Origin: Herbaspirillum sp. RV1423
Lineage (GTDB): Bacteria > Pseudomonadota > Gammaproteobacteria > Burkholderiales > Burkholderiaceae_D
Assembly: GCF_000577615.1 (NCBI RefSeq)
Contig: NZ_CBXX010000001.1
Coordinates: 186,001-250,000, forward strand
Direction: 5' to 3'
Length of the DNA stretch: 64,000 nt
Position numbers and translations under genes: made by a program. The notes beneath the pieces were generated by a model. The model saw nothing but the letters and a program-made list of their open reading frames with translations. It did not search any database and was not told the origin of the DNA. Positions 51,924 to 61,583 of this stretch are shown one piece after another. Within the stretch, counting starts at the first letter, position 1. Each line of letters begins with the position of its first letter.

Positions 51924-53693
51924 ATGACCACACTAGAACAATTGAACAGCAGCGCCGCGTATGACATACCGGCTTTCGTCAAGACCCTGCACGGAATTTA
52001 CGAGCATTCGCCATGGATTCCCGAACGCGCAGCGAAGCTTGGCCCGTTCGCCAACCTCACCGCACTCAAGCAGGCGCTGCAAGGCGTGGTCGCCGGCGCC
52101 GACCGCGCCGAACAATTGGGCCTCATCCGCGCCCACCCGGAACTGGCCGGCAAAGCCGCCATCGCCGGCGAACTGACCGCCGAATCCACCGGCGAGCAAG
52201 CCAAGGCAGGCCTGAATCTGTGTACGCCGGAAGAATTCGCCGCGCTGCAAAAGCTCAACGGCGACTACAACGCCAAGTTCGGCTTCCCCTTCATCCTCGC
52301 GGTCAAGGGCGCCGCCGGCAAGGGCCTGACGCGCCGGCAGATCATCGCCACCTTCACCCGCCGCCTGCGCAACCAACCCGAAGACGAACTGCGCGAAGCC
52401 CTGCGCCAGATCGGCCGCATCGCGGAGATGCGCCTCAACGACCTGCTCGGCTACACGCCGGCCATCGGCGCCGCCGTCATGGAATGGGCGGAAGAAATCG
52501 GCGCCTGGAGCGAAGACGAAGGCGCGCTGACTTGCACTTACATGACCGACGTTCACCGCCGCACGGCAGACCAGATCGCGCACTGGATGCGCGAAGCCGG
52601 CATGCACGTCCACATCGACGCGCTCGGCAACGTAGTCGGCCGCTACCTTTCGACCGATCCGCAAGCCAAGACGCTGATGACCGGCTCGCACTACGACACG
52701 GTGCGCAACGGCGGCAAATACGACGGCCGCGAAGGCATCCTGCTGCCGATCGCCGTCGTCAAGCACCTGCATGAAAAAGGCGAGACCCTGCCCTTCCACT
52801 TTGAAATCATCGGTTTCTCGGAAGAAGAAGGCGTGCGCTTCAAGAGCACCTTCCTCGGCAGCAACGCCATCATCGGCCGGTTCGACCTCGATCTGCTCGA
52901 CCTCACCGACCGCGACGGCATCAGCATGCGCGACGTGCTCACGCAAGCGGGCCACGACGTCAGTGCGATCCCGCGGATCGCGCGCGATCCGTCGGACCTG
53001 CTCGGCTACGTCGAAGTCCACATCGAACAAGGCCCAGTCCTGCTCAACCGCGACCTGCCGGTCGGCATCGTCACCTCCATCGCCGGCAGCTTGCGCTACC
53101 TCGTCGACCTCAAGGGCGTCGCCAGCCATGCCGGCACCACGCCGATGACCATGCGCAAGGATGCCGCCGCCGCCGCCGCCGAAATCATCCTCTACGTCGA
53201 GCAGCGCTGCGGCCAGGACCAGCACGCCTCGCTGGTCGGCACCGTCGGCCAGTTGCAAGTGCCGAACGGCTCCACCAACGTCATTCCCGGCGCCTGCACG
53301 CTGTCGCTGGATATCCGCGCCGCCCGCGACGACGTGCGCGACGCCGCAGTCGCCGACGTACTCAAGAAAATCGAAGAAATCTGCCAACGCCGCAGCGTCG
53401 ATTTCAAGCTGGAGAAAACCATGTCCGCCCCTGCGGCGCCGTGCGCCTCCTGGCTCATGCAACAACTCGCCGCCGCCACGGAACGCGCCGGCGTCAAGCC
53501 GTTCGAGCTGGCTTCCGGCGCCGGCCACGATGCCATGACCATGGCAAAGATAACCGACGTCGCCATGCTCTTCACGCGTTGCGGCAACGGCGGCATCAGC
53601 CACAATCCGCTGGAGACGATGACGGCGGACGACGCTGAAATCTCGGCGCAGATACTGTTGGATTTCCTGCGGAATTTCAAGGCGAAGGTTTGA
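51924..53693 (+). CDS. UraD-allantoate amidohydrolase fusion
   Basis: A 589-residue bifunctional protein. Residues about 1-170 are OHCU decarboxylase (UraD), which decarboxylates the urate-derived intermediate to S-allantoin, with HSPWIPERAA and NAKFGFPFILAV as family motifs. Residues about 175-589 are an M20-family amidohydrolase of the allantoate amidohydrolase/ureidoglycolate group, with metal ligands in GSHYDTVRNGGKYDGREG, EIIGFSEEEGVRF and HIEQGP. It acts on allantoate, two steps after UraD. Allantoinase, the step between, is not in the window. Both domains look complete and no stop or frameshift separates them. Confidence 0.92.
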   Translation: MTTLEQLNSSAAYDIPAFVKTLHGIYEHSPWIPERAAKLGPFANLTALKQALQGVVAGADRAEQLGLIRAHPELAGKAAIAGELTAESTGEQAKAGLNLCTPEEFAALQKLNGDYNAKFGFPFILAVKGAAGKGLTRRQIIATFTRRLRNQPEDELREALRQIGRIAEMRLNDLLGYTPAIGAAVMEWAEEIGAWSEDEGALTCTYMTDVHRRTADQIAHWMREAGMHVHIDALGNVVGRYLSTDPQAKTLMTGSHYDTVRNGGKYDGREGILLPIAVVKHLHEKGETLPFHFEIIGFSEEEGVRFKSTFLGSNAIIGRFDLDLLDLTDRDGISMRDVLTQAGHDVSAIPRIARDPSDLLGYVEVHIEQGPVLLNRDLPVGIVTSIAGSLRYLVDLKGVASHAGTTPMTMRKDAAAAAAEIILYVEQRCGQDQHASLVGTVGQLQVPNGSTNVIPGACTLSLDIRAARDDVRDAAVADVLKKIEEICQRRSVDFKLEKTMSAPAAPCASWLMQQLAAATERAGVKPFELASGAGHDAMTMAKITDVAMLFTRCGNGGISHNPLETMTADDAEISAQILLDFLRNFKAKV

Positions 53694-53729
53694 GTCTGCA
53701 GACGTGATCAAACGTTGTAACGACGCTGG

Positions 53730-53749
53730 GTCCCAGCATTCGCCGGGAC
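53730..53749. repeat. single REP-like palindromic unit
   Basis: GTCCCAGC-ATTC-GCCGGGAC is preceded by CTGG and followed by GACG. It is a member of the family described at 9001-9076 and 57913-58082. Confidence 0.7.
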
Positions 53750-53805
53750 GACGAAGTAAAGAAGTGACTCAGGCATTTGTACTATCGCTGCACGAATGAA
53801 AGCGC

Positions 53806-54075
53806 GATGCCGAAGGCGAGCCCTCCCTGGCAAAGCGAAGCGAGCCGGTTTGGCCGTTCCGCTTGGAGCCAGCCGGTGATGCGATGCGAAAAATGGAATA
53901 AGAAGGAAAAACTGTCTGAGCGAAGCGAGTTTTTTTCCTTCCCATTTTTTGCATCGCAGCGCCGGGAAGCCCGAAGGGCCTGGATCCCGCGGTCGTCTTC
54001 TTTTGCTTACTTTTCTTGACGAGACAAGAAAAGTGAGCGGCTGCCGGGCCGCCCCCGGCAAGCCTGATCGAAGAA
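53806..54075 (+). repeat. structured ~270-bp intergenic repeat, copy 3
   Basis: Copy 3, plus orientation, lies in the 543-bp gap between the UraD fusion and the deaminase gene. The long hairpin pairs 53873-53896 with 53942-53965 and has an inner GAAGGAAAAAC stem. Then follow GCCC-GAA-GGGC, ACTTTTCTT/AAGAAAAGT and GCGGC-TGCCGG-GCCGC (54037-54052). The last of these differs from GTAGC/GCTAC in copies 1 and 2 by two compensated pairs. The rest of the gap (54076-54236) is A-rich without a gene. Confidence 0.85.
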
Positions 54076-54236
54076 AGAACAGCATCAACGACCCAAGCAC
54101 AAAATAAAGAAACCAAATAAACAAAACACCAATCAACAAAACCAGGCACAGCGTCAATAGGGTTTAAAAGGGACTCCACTATCACCTGCGCCGCATTCAC
54201 AACCAGGCAGAGAACACCATCCAGCGAGTCCCCACC

Positions 54237-55598
54237 ATGAGCAAAACCCTCCTGATCAAAAACGCTGCCGTCGTAGCGACAATGAACGACACCCGCGACG
54301 AAATCAACAACGGCGCCGTCTTCATCCGCGACAACGTCATCGAACAGGTCGGCAACACTGCCGACCTGCCGCAGGCCGCCGACGACATCATCGACGCAAC
54401 AAACCACGTGGTCCTGCCCGGCCTGATCAACACCCACCACCACATGTACCAAAGCCTGACGCGCGCCATGCCGTCGGCGCAAAACGGCGAACTGTTCAAC
54501 TGGCTCACCAGGCTCTACCCCATCTGGGCCGGACTGACGCCTGAAATGATCAAGGTCTCCACGCTCACCGCGATGGCCGAACTGGTCCTCTCAGGCTGCA
54601 CCACCAGCAGCGACCACCTCTACATCTACCCCAACAAGACCCGCCTCGACGACAGCATCGAAGCCGCCCAACAGATCGGCATGCGCTTCCACGGCGCACG
54701 CGGCGCGATGAGCGTCGGACAGTCCAAGGGCGGCTTGCCGCCGGACCGCGTGGTCGAAGACGAAAAAGACATCCTGCGCGACACCCGGCGCCTGATCGAG
54801 ACCTATCACGACCATAGCCGCCACGCCATGCAACGCATCGTCGTCGCCCCCTGCTCGCCGTTCTCCGTCTCGCGCGACCTCATGCGCGAAGCCGCCGACA
54901 TGGCCCGCAGCTACAAGGTCTCGCTGCACACCCACCTCGCCGAAAACGTCAACGACATCGCCTACAGCCGCGAGAAGTTCAACATGACGCCGGCCGAATA
55001 CGCCGAAGACTGCGGCTGGGTCGGCCACGACGTCTGGCACGCGCACTGCGTCCAGCTCGACGACCACGGCATCGACTTGTTCGCGCGCACCGGCACCGGC
55101 GTGGCGCACTGCCCCTGTTCCAACATGCGCCTGGCCTCCGGCATCGCGCCGATCCGCAAGATGATAGCCGCCGGCGTGCCCGTCGGCCTCGGCGTGGACG
55201 GCAGCGCCTCCAACGATTCCGCGCACATGATGGGCGAAGTGCGTCAGGCCATGCTGCTGCAGCGCGTGGGCTTCGGTCCGGATGCCATGACCGCGCGGCA
55301 GGCATTGGAAATCGCCACGCTGGGCGGCGCCAGGGTATTGAATCGCGACGACATCGGCGCACTGAAGCCGGGCATGTCGGCCGACCTGGTGATGTTCAGA
55401 CTGGATCAGATCGGCTTCGCCGGCGCGCTGCATGACCCGGTCGCGGCGCTGGTGTTCTGCACGCCGTCGAATGTGTCCTGCAGCGTCATCAACGGCCGCG
55501 TGATCGTGCGTGACGGTCAATTCACGACAATCGATCTGGGAATGGTCATCGAACGCCACAATACGCTGGCATTTGAACTGGCCGACGCGGCAAGCTGA
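54237..55598 (+). CDS. 8-oxoguanine deaminase-like amidohydrolase
   Basis: A 453-residue member of the amidohydrolase superfamily (TrzN/AtzB/guanine-deaminase branch). Metal ligands are in LINTHHHMYQSLTRA (HxH), LHTHLAEN, WHAHCVQLDDH and LGVDGSASNDS (Asp). The sequence is often annotated hydroxydechloroatrazine ethylaminohydrolase, but in a urate cluster 8-oxoguanine deaminase, which yields urate, is the better reading. Substrate assignment is inferred from family and context. It uses ATG 54237 in an A-rich leader. Confidence 0.85.
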   Translation: MSKTLLIKNAAVVATMNDTRDEINNGAVFIRDNVIEQVGNTADLPQAADDIIDATNHVVLPGLINTHHHMYQSLTRAMPSAQNGELFNWLTRLYPIWAGLTPEMIKVSTLTAMAELVLSGCTTSSDHLYIYPNKTRLDDSIEAAQQIGMRFHGARGAMSVGQSKGGLPPDRVVEDEKDILRDTRRLIETYHDHSRHAMQRIVVAPCSPFSVSRDLMREAADMARSYKVSLHTHLAENVNDIAYSREKFNMTPAEYAEDCGWVGHDVWHAHCVQLDDHGIDLFARTGTGVAHCPCSNMRLASGIAPIRKMIAAGVPVGLGVDGSASNDSAHMMGEVRQAMLLQRVGFGPDAMTARQALEIATLGGARVLNRDDIGALKPGMSADLVMFRLDQIGFAGALHDPVAALVFCTPSNVSCSVINGRVIVRDGQFTTIDLGMVIERHNTLAFELADAAS

Positions 55599-55736
55599 CA
55601 CGCACGATCAACCATCAAAAATAACGCAACCAACATTCCGTGCAGATCCGGGTGGCCCGGCCTGTCTTCATCGGTCCACGGCTTCTTCATTACAATACGC
55701 CGATATCTTTTCGTCCCGAACAGGCATCCGCTCGCC

Positions 55737-56114
55737 ATGAATACCGCCCAGCTCAAGAAATTCTGCACTGCCTTGCCGGCTGCAACGTCGCGCCTCTCAG
55801 GCCCGCCGGCCAATGTCCTGGTCTATTCCGTGGGAGGAAAGAATTTCGCCTGGTTCAAGACCAGCGATCCGGAAAAATGGCGCTTCAGCTTTCGCGTCAG
55901 CCCCGACCGCTTCATCGAACTGACCGATATGCCGGGCATCAAACCTGCACGCTACATGGCGCGCTTTCATTGGGTCACGATTGTCGATGTGCGCAGCATG
56001 CCTGAGGATTATTTGAAGGAACTGGTGCGCTGGGCTTATGAGAAGGCATTGTCGGGCTTGAGCGCAAAGCGACGCAATGCCTTACCCGAACTGCGTGACG
56101 ACGCCAGTTTCTGA
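55737..56114 (+). CDS. MmcQ/YjbR-family DNA-binding-fold protein
   Basis: A 125-residue protein of the MmcQ/YjbR family (CyaY-like fold) with family stretches FAWFKTSDPEKWRFSFRVS, FIELTDMPGIKPARYMARFHWV and the C-terminal SYDLV-like helix here as AYEKALSGLSAK. The function is unknown. It sits between the deaminase and glxR genes and is convergent with glxR. There is no evident link to purine breakdown. Confidence 0.85.
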   Translation: MNTAQLKKFCTALPAATSRLSGPPANVLVYSVGGKNFAWFKTSDPEKWRFSFRVSPDRFIELTDMPGIKPARYMARFHWVTIVDVRSMPEDYLKELVRWAYEKALSGLSAKRRNALPELRDDASF

Positions 56115-56136
56115 CTTCCGTTGGCACGACAAGCTT

Positions 56137-57024
56137 TTAGCCCCTGGCAATCTCATGATTCGACATCAGCTCAATCGCCCGGCACAAGGCCGAATGATCC
56201 AACCCGCTCATCCCATGCGCCGCGCAAGCATTCATCAGTTCCTGCGCTAGAGCAGTATTGGGCAAGCTGACGCCCAAGGTCTTCGCGCCCTGCAAAGCCA
56301 GATTCAGATCCTTCTGATGCAACTCGATCCGGAAACCCGGATTGAACGCACGCTTGACCATGCGCTCGCCATGCACCTCCAGAATGCGCGACGAAGCAAA
56401 TCCGCCCATCAGCGCCTGACGCACGCGCGCGGGATCGGCGCCGGCCCTGGATGCAAACAGCAATGCCTCGGCCACGGCCTGAATGTTCAGCGCCACGATG
56501 ATCTGATTGGCAACCTTGGTGGTCTGGCCGTCGCCGTTGCCGCCGACCAGCGTGATGTTCTTGCCCATCAGTTCGAACAGTGGCTTGACGTCGTTGAACG
56601 CCGATTCGTTGCCGCCGACCATGATGGTCAGCGACGCCGCCTTGGCGCCGACTTCGCCGCCGGAGACCGGCGCGTCCAGATATTCGCAGCCGAGCGCATT
56701 GATCTTTTGCGCGAAGCCCTTGGTGGCGATCGGCGAGATCGAGCTCATGTCGACCACTACCTTGCCGGCGGTCAGGCCTTCGGCGACGCCACCCTTGCTG
56801 AACAGCACCGCCTCGACGTGCGGCGTGTCCGGCACCATCACGATGACGATATCGGCGCGCTTGGCGACTTCCGCGCCCGAGGTGCAGACGGTGGCGCCCC
56901 CGTCGATCAATGCCGTTGGTGGATTTTTGCGGTCGTGCAGGTAGAGTTTGTGACCGCCCTTTTGCAGGTTGTCCGCCATGGGAGACCCCATGATGCCTAA
57001 TCCGATGAAACCGACTTTTGCCAT
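56137..57024 (-). CDS. glxR: tartronate semialdehyde reductase (2-hydroxy-3-oxopropionate reductase)
   Basis: A 295-residue NAD(P)H enzyme of the beta-hydroxyacid dehydrogenase family reducing tartronate semialdehyde to glycerate. The Rossmann motif is VGFIGLGIMGSPMADNL, substrate-binding DAPVSGGEVGAKAASL, and the catalytic Lys is in GQTTKVANQIIVALN. It is the last gene of gcl-hyi-glxR. The start MAKVGFIG at 57024 follows GAGGAGAG; the frame extending to 57246 runs into hyi and is rejected. Confidence 0.94.
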   Translation of the reverse strand: MAKVGFIGLGIMGSPMADNLQKGGHKLYLHDRKNPPTALIDGGATVCTSGAEVAKRADIVIVMVPDTPHVEAVLFSKGGVAEGLTAGKVVVDMSSISPIATKGFAQKINALGCEYLDAPVSGGEVGAKAASLTIMVGGNESAFNDVKPLFELMGKNITLVGGNGDGQTTKVANQIIVALNIQAVAEALLFASRAGADPARVRQALMGGFASSRILEVHGERMVKRAFNPGFRIELHQKDLNLALQGAKTLGVSLPNTALAQELMNACAAHGMSGLDHSALCRAIELMSNHEIARG

Positions 57025-57070
57025 GATATCTCTCCTCAATAATGAAAAATGAACTCGTCCGGATTGCCGA

Positions 57071-57850
57071 TCAAAGGCCGTGCGCAGCACGCCAGCCGAG
57101 GCCTTCCGCGGTGCCCGCCTTGGGCTTGTATTCGCAGCCGATCCAGCCTCGATAACCGATCTCGTCCAGGTGCCTGAACAGGAAACGATAGTTGATCTCG
57201 CCCGTACCCGGCTCACCACGCCCCGGGTTGTCGGCCAGTTGCACATGGCGGATCAGCGAGAGATTGGCCTTGATGGTGTTGGCCAGTTCGCCTTCCATGC
57301 GCTGCATGTGATAGACGTCGTACTGCACGAACAGATTGCCGGAGCCGCTCGCCATGATCAGCTCGACGGCTTGTTTGGTCGTGTTGAGAAAGAAGCCGGG
57401 AATGTCGAAGCAGTTGATCGGCTCGATCAGCAAGGCGATGCCGTCGGCTTCCAGCTTGTCGGCGGCGAACTTGAGGTTGGCGAGCAGTGTTTCGCGCGCG
57501 ACCTCGACGCTGATGCTTTGCGGCCGGATGCCGGCCAGGCAGTTCAGTTGTTTGACGCCGAGAACTTTGGCGTAGCGGAGGGCGTCGTCGACACCCCGGC
57601 GAAATTCGCCGACGCGGTCCGGATGGCAGGCGATGCCGCGTTCGCCGGCGTCCCAGTTGCCGGCAGGCAGATTGTGCAAGACCAGTTCCAGTTCGTTCTT
57701 GCGCAGTTGCCCGGCGATCTGCGCCGGTTCGAAGGTGTAGGGGAACAGGAATTCCACGGCCTTGAACCCGGCTTGCGCGGCGGCGCGGAAACGCTCCAGG
57801 AACGGCAGCTCGGTGAAGAGCATGGTCAGGTTGGCGGCGAGTTTGGTCAT
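57071..57850 (-). CDS. hyi: hydroxypyruvate isomerase
   Basis: A 259-residue TIM-barrel enzyme interconverting hydroxypyruvate and tartronate semialdehyde. Family motifs are ANLTMLFTELPFLERFRAAAQAGFKAVEF, LNCLAGIRP, LLIEPINCFDIPGFFL (metal-binding Glu), FVQYDVYHMQRMEGEL and IGCEYKPKAGTAEGL. It lies between gcl and glxR as in many glyoxylate carboligase operons. A 316-bp gap with REP-like palindromes separates it from gcl. Confidence 0.95.
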   Translation of the reverse strand: MTKLAANLTMLFTELPFLERFRAAAQAGFKAVEFLFPYTFEPAQIAGQLRKNELELVLHNLPAGNWDAGERGIACHPDRVGEFRRGVDDALRYAKVLGVKQLNCLAGIRPQSISVEVARETLLANLKFAADKLEADGIALLIEPINCFDIPGFFLNTTKQAVELIMASGSGNLFVQYDVYHMQRMEGELANTIKANLSLIRHVQLADNPGRGEPGTGEINYRFLFRHLDEIGYRGWIGCEYKPKAGTAEGLGWRAAHGL

Positions 57851-57912
57851 GTGTGGGTCCTTGGCGGTCGTGGCGCTTGCCGGTTCAGGCTATCGTTAAA
57901 TCCACCACCGTC

Positions 57913-58082
57913 GTCCCGGCGAACGCCGGGACCCAGTGGCTTGCTGCAATGGCGACGGCGGTTGTTCGCTCGGCACATGGCGACATGTGCCGGCAAACCG
58001 GTTTGGTTTTCCGCTGTCGTTCTCGCTCATTCCCAACGCCGTCGATGCACTGACGACGCTGGGTCCCGACGTTCGTCGGGAC
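57913..58082. repeat. two REP-like palindromic units between hyi and gcl
   Basis: GTCCCGGC-GAAC-GCCGGGAC (57913-57932) is followed by CCAG, and GTCCCGAC-GTTC-GTCGGGAC (58063-58082) is preceded by CTGG: a head-to-head pair about 130 bp apart inside what is otherwise a co-directional gene cluster. The remainder of the 57851-58166 gap contains no gene. Confidence 0.75.
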
Positions 58083-58166
58083 GACGGAGAAGTGATTAAG
58101 CGCCTCCGTCGTTGTCTCCTCCGGTGATCGTTCTTCCTTCTTATCCTTATCTCTTCGCGACTATTC

Positions 58167-59942
<1,776 letters not shown>

Positions 59943-60015
59943 GTTGCCTCCCAGGTTGTCGACGGCCGGGAAGCAGCGACGATGCCCCTCGACCATTGAG
60001 ATGCATCCTATAACC

Positions 60016-60027
60016 AACAATATTGTT
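60016..60027. promoter_or_regulatory. palindrome in the gcl/LysR divergent promoter region
   Basis: A perfect 12-bp palindrome AACAATATTGTT, flanked by partial extension (CAACAATATTGTTTG), lies 74 bp before the gcl start in an AT-rich stretch. It is a candidate LysR site. Confidence 0.35.
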
Positions 60028-60173
60028 TGATAAGAAGACTAAATATCTGTTTATTCCGTACTAAAAATATGGAAACATAGAAAAAGTATTGAATATAAAC
60101 CGCGAACAAAACGTCGCCGGCAAGGAAAAGCAACGCCGCCAGCGGCATTTTGTTAGCGGCGCAAGGAGGATTT

Positions 60174-61079
60174 GTGGACAAACTCAAACAGATCGAAGCT
60201 TTTGTGTCTGTCGTTGAAAAAGGCAGCCTCGCCGCGGCGGCGCTGGAAGAAAACATCACGCCCGTGATGCTCGGCCGACGCATCGACGCGCTCGAAAAAC
60301 GCCTCGGCACCAAGCTCATGCATCGCACCACGCGCCATCTGACGCTGACCGAGCAAGGCAGCGTCTTCCTCGATCATTGCCGCAAGCTGCTGGGCGATAT
60401 CGAAGTGGCGGAAAAGAGCATTGCCGAGGGTCGCCACAAGGCTACCGGCCATCTGGTGGTGTCGACGCCGGCGGCTTACGGACGGCTGCATGTCGCGCCG
60501 CATGCGCCGGCCTTCCTGGCCAATCATCCGGAAGTGCAGATTTCATTCAACCTGACCGACCGCGTGGTGGATCTGGTGCGCGAAGGCTATGATCTGGGCA
60601 TCCGCATCGGCGGCGCGATCGAGCCGAGTTTCGTCGCCGTGAAACTGGCCGGCAACCGGCGCGTGGTCTGCGCCGCGCCGGAATACCTGCATCGCAACGG
60701 CATCCCCAAGACGCTGGACGACCTGGCCAGTCACAATTGCCTGGCCTTCAACCTGCAGGGCGGCCAGCAGCGCGGCTGGTATTTCCAGCAGAACGGCAAG
60801 CCGGTGATCATCCGCGCGCAAGGCAATCTCGATTGCAACGACGGCGAGCTATTGCATCGCTGGGCCAGCGAGGGCCTCGGACTGGCCTGGCGCTCGACCT
60901 GGGAGATCCAGTCGCAACTCGCCTCGGGAGAACTGATCACGGTGCTGGACGAGTACGCCCTGCCCCATTACGACATCATGGCCGTCTACCCGCAGCAACG
61001 GCATTTGCCGGCGAAGACGCGGTTCTTCATCGACTATCTGAAGGAGGTGTATTCGCGGCCGGATTACTGGACCAGATAA
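60174..61079 (+). CDS. LysR-family regulator, divergent from gcl
   Basis: A 301-residue LysR regulator: HTH about 1-60 (LKQIEAFVSVVEKGSLAAAALEENITPVMLGRRI) and effector domain about 90-300, of the common betaproteobacterial DmlR-like class. I placed the start at a GTG (60174) preceded by AAGGAGGATTT; an in-frame TTG at 60150 lacks a ribosome site. It is divergent from gcl, so control of glyoxylate utilisation is inferred from position. Confidence 0.92.
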   Translation: MDKLKQIEAFVSVVEKGSLAAAALEENITPVMLGRRIDALEKRLGTKLMHRTTRHLTLTEQGSVFLDHCRKLLGDIEVAEKSIAEGRHKATGHLVVSTPAAYGRLHVAPHAPAFLANHPEVQISFNLTDRVVDLVREGYDLGIRIGGAIEPSFVAVKLAGNRRVVCAAPEYLHRNGIPKTLDDLASHNCLAFNLQGGQQRGWYFQQNGKPVIIRAQGNLDCNDGELLHRWASEGLGLAWRSTWEIQSQLASGELITVLDEYALPHYDIMAVYPQQRHLPAKTRFFIDYLKEVYSRPDYWTR

Positions 61080-61583
61080 TTGCCGCAAAGAAGCAGATAA
61101 GAGAGCTAAAGAGCAGTCGTCCCAGCGTTATGACGACGGCTGATCGGCGCTGGGTCCTGACGTGCGCCAGGAGGACAGGCATGCAGAGTTGGCAATGAGG
61201 GAAGGTATTTTGAGCTTCACTGCACGGCATCAGACCAGGCTCCTCAATTCAATACATTATTGGAGGCCATCCATAGCCAGAAACCATGGCAAATCGTCAT
61301 TATTTGATTAACGCATGAACATATACCCATAACCTTATAGTTGATATTCCTCATGACTTACGTTTTGCCCAATTATTTCAACGACATTACATGGGCTTGC
61401 CCACAGCAGGCCCTTGCTGCAATCAATCTGCTCAAAGCCGGCTCCCGCGCCTGGCGCCGGGGCGCGAAAGCAGCGTACAACAACATCGACCTCAGAACGC
61501 CCATTTTTTGCGGACCGGAGAAATCCGCAAGTTTTCTGGCGTATAAAAAAGAACCGCACAACGCGTAAACGGAGACAATTCTC
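61080..61583 (+). other. 504-bp gap before the purine permease
   Basis: The first part (61116-61180) carries a degenerate REP-like pair (GTCGTCCCAGCG ... CTGGGTCCTGAC). The middle is AT-rich and could hold the permease promoter. An open frame at 61353-61568 lacks family character and a clear ribosome site and is not called. I looked for a purine riboswitch (conserved loop-loop and junction) and did not see one. Confidence 0.5.

Noticed and set aside
51933-53711. 592-codon minus-strand open frame opposite the UraD fusion
   Set aside because: Antisense shadow without recognisable domains; the plus frame has two complete enzyme domains.
61353-61568. 72-codon open frame before the purine permease
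   Set aside because: No ribosome-binding site, no family resemblance, and it lies in a probable leader/promoter region.
61200-61583. Possible purine riboswitch upstream of the purine permease
   Set aside because: The conserved three-way junction and loop-loop sequences were not found.
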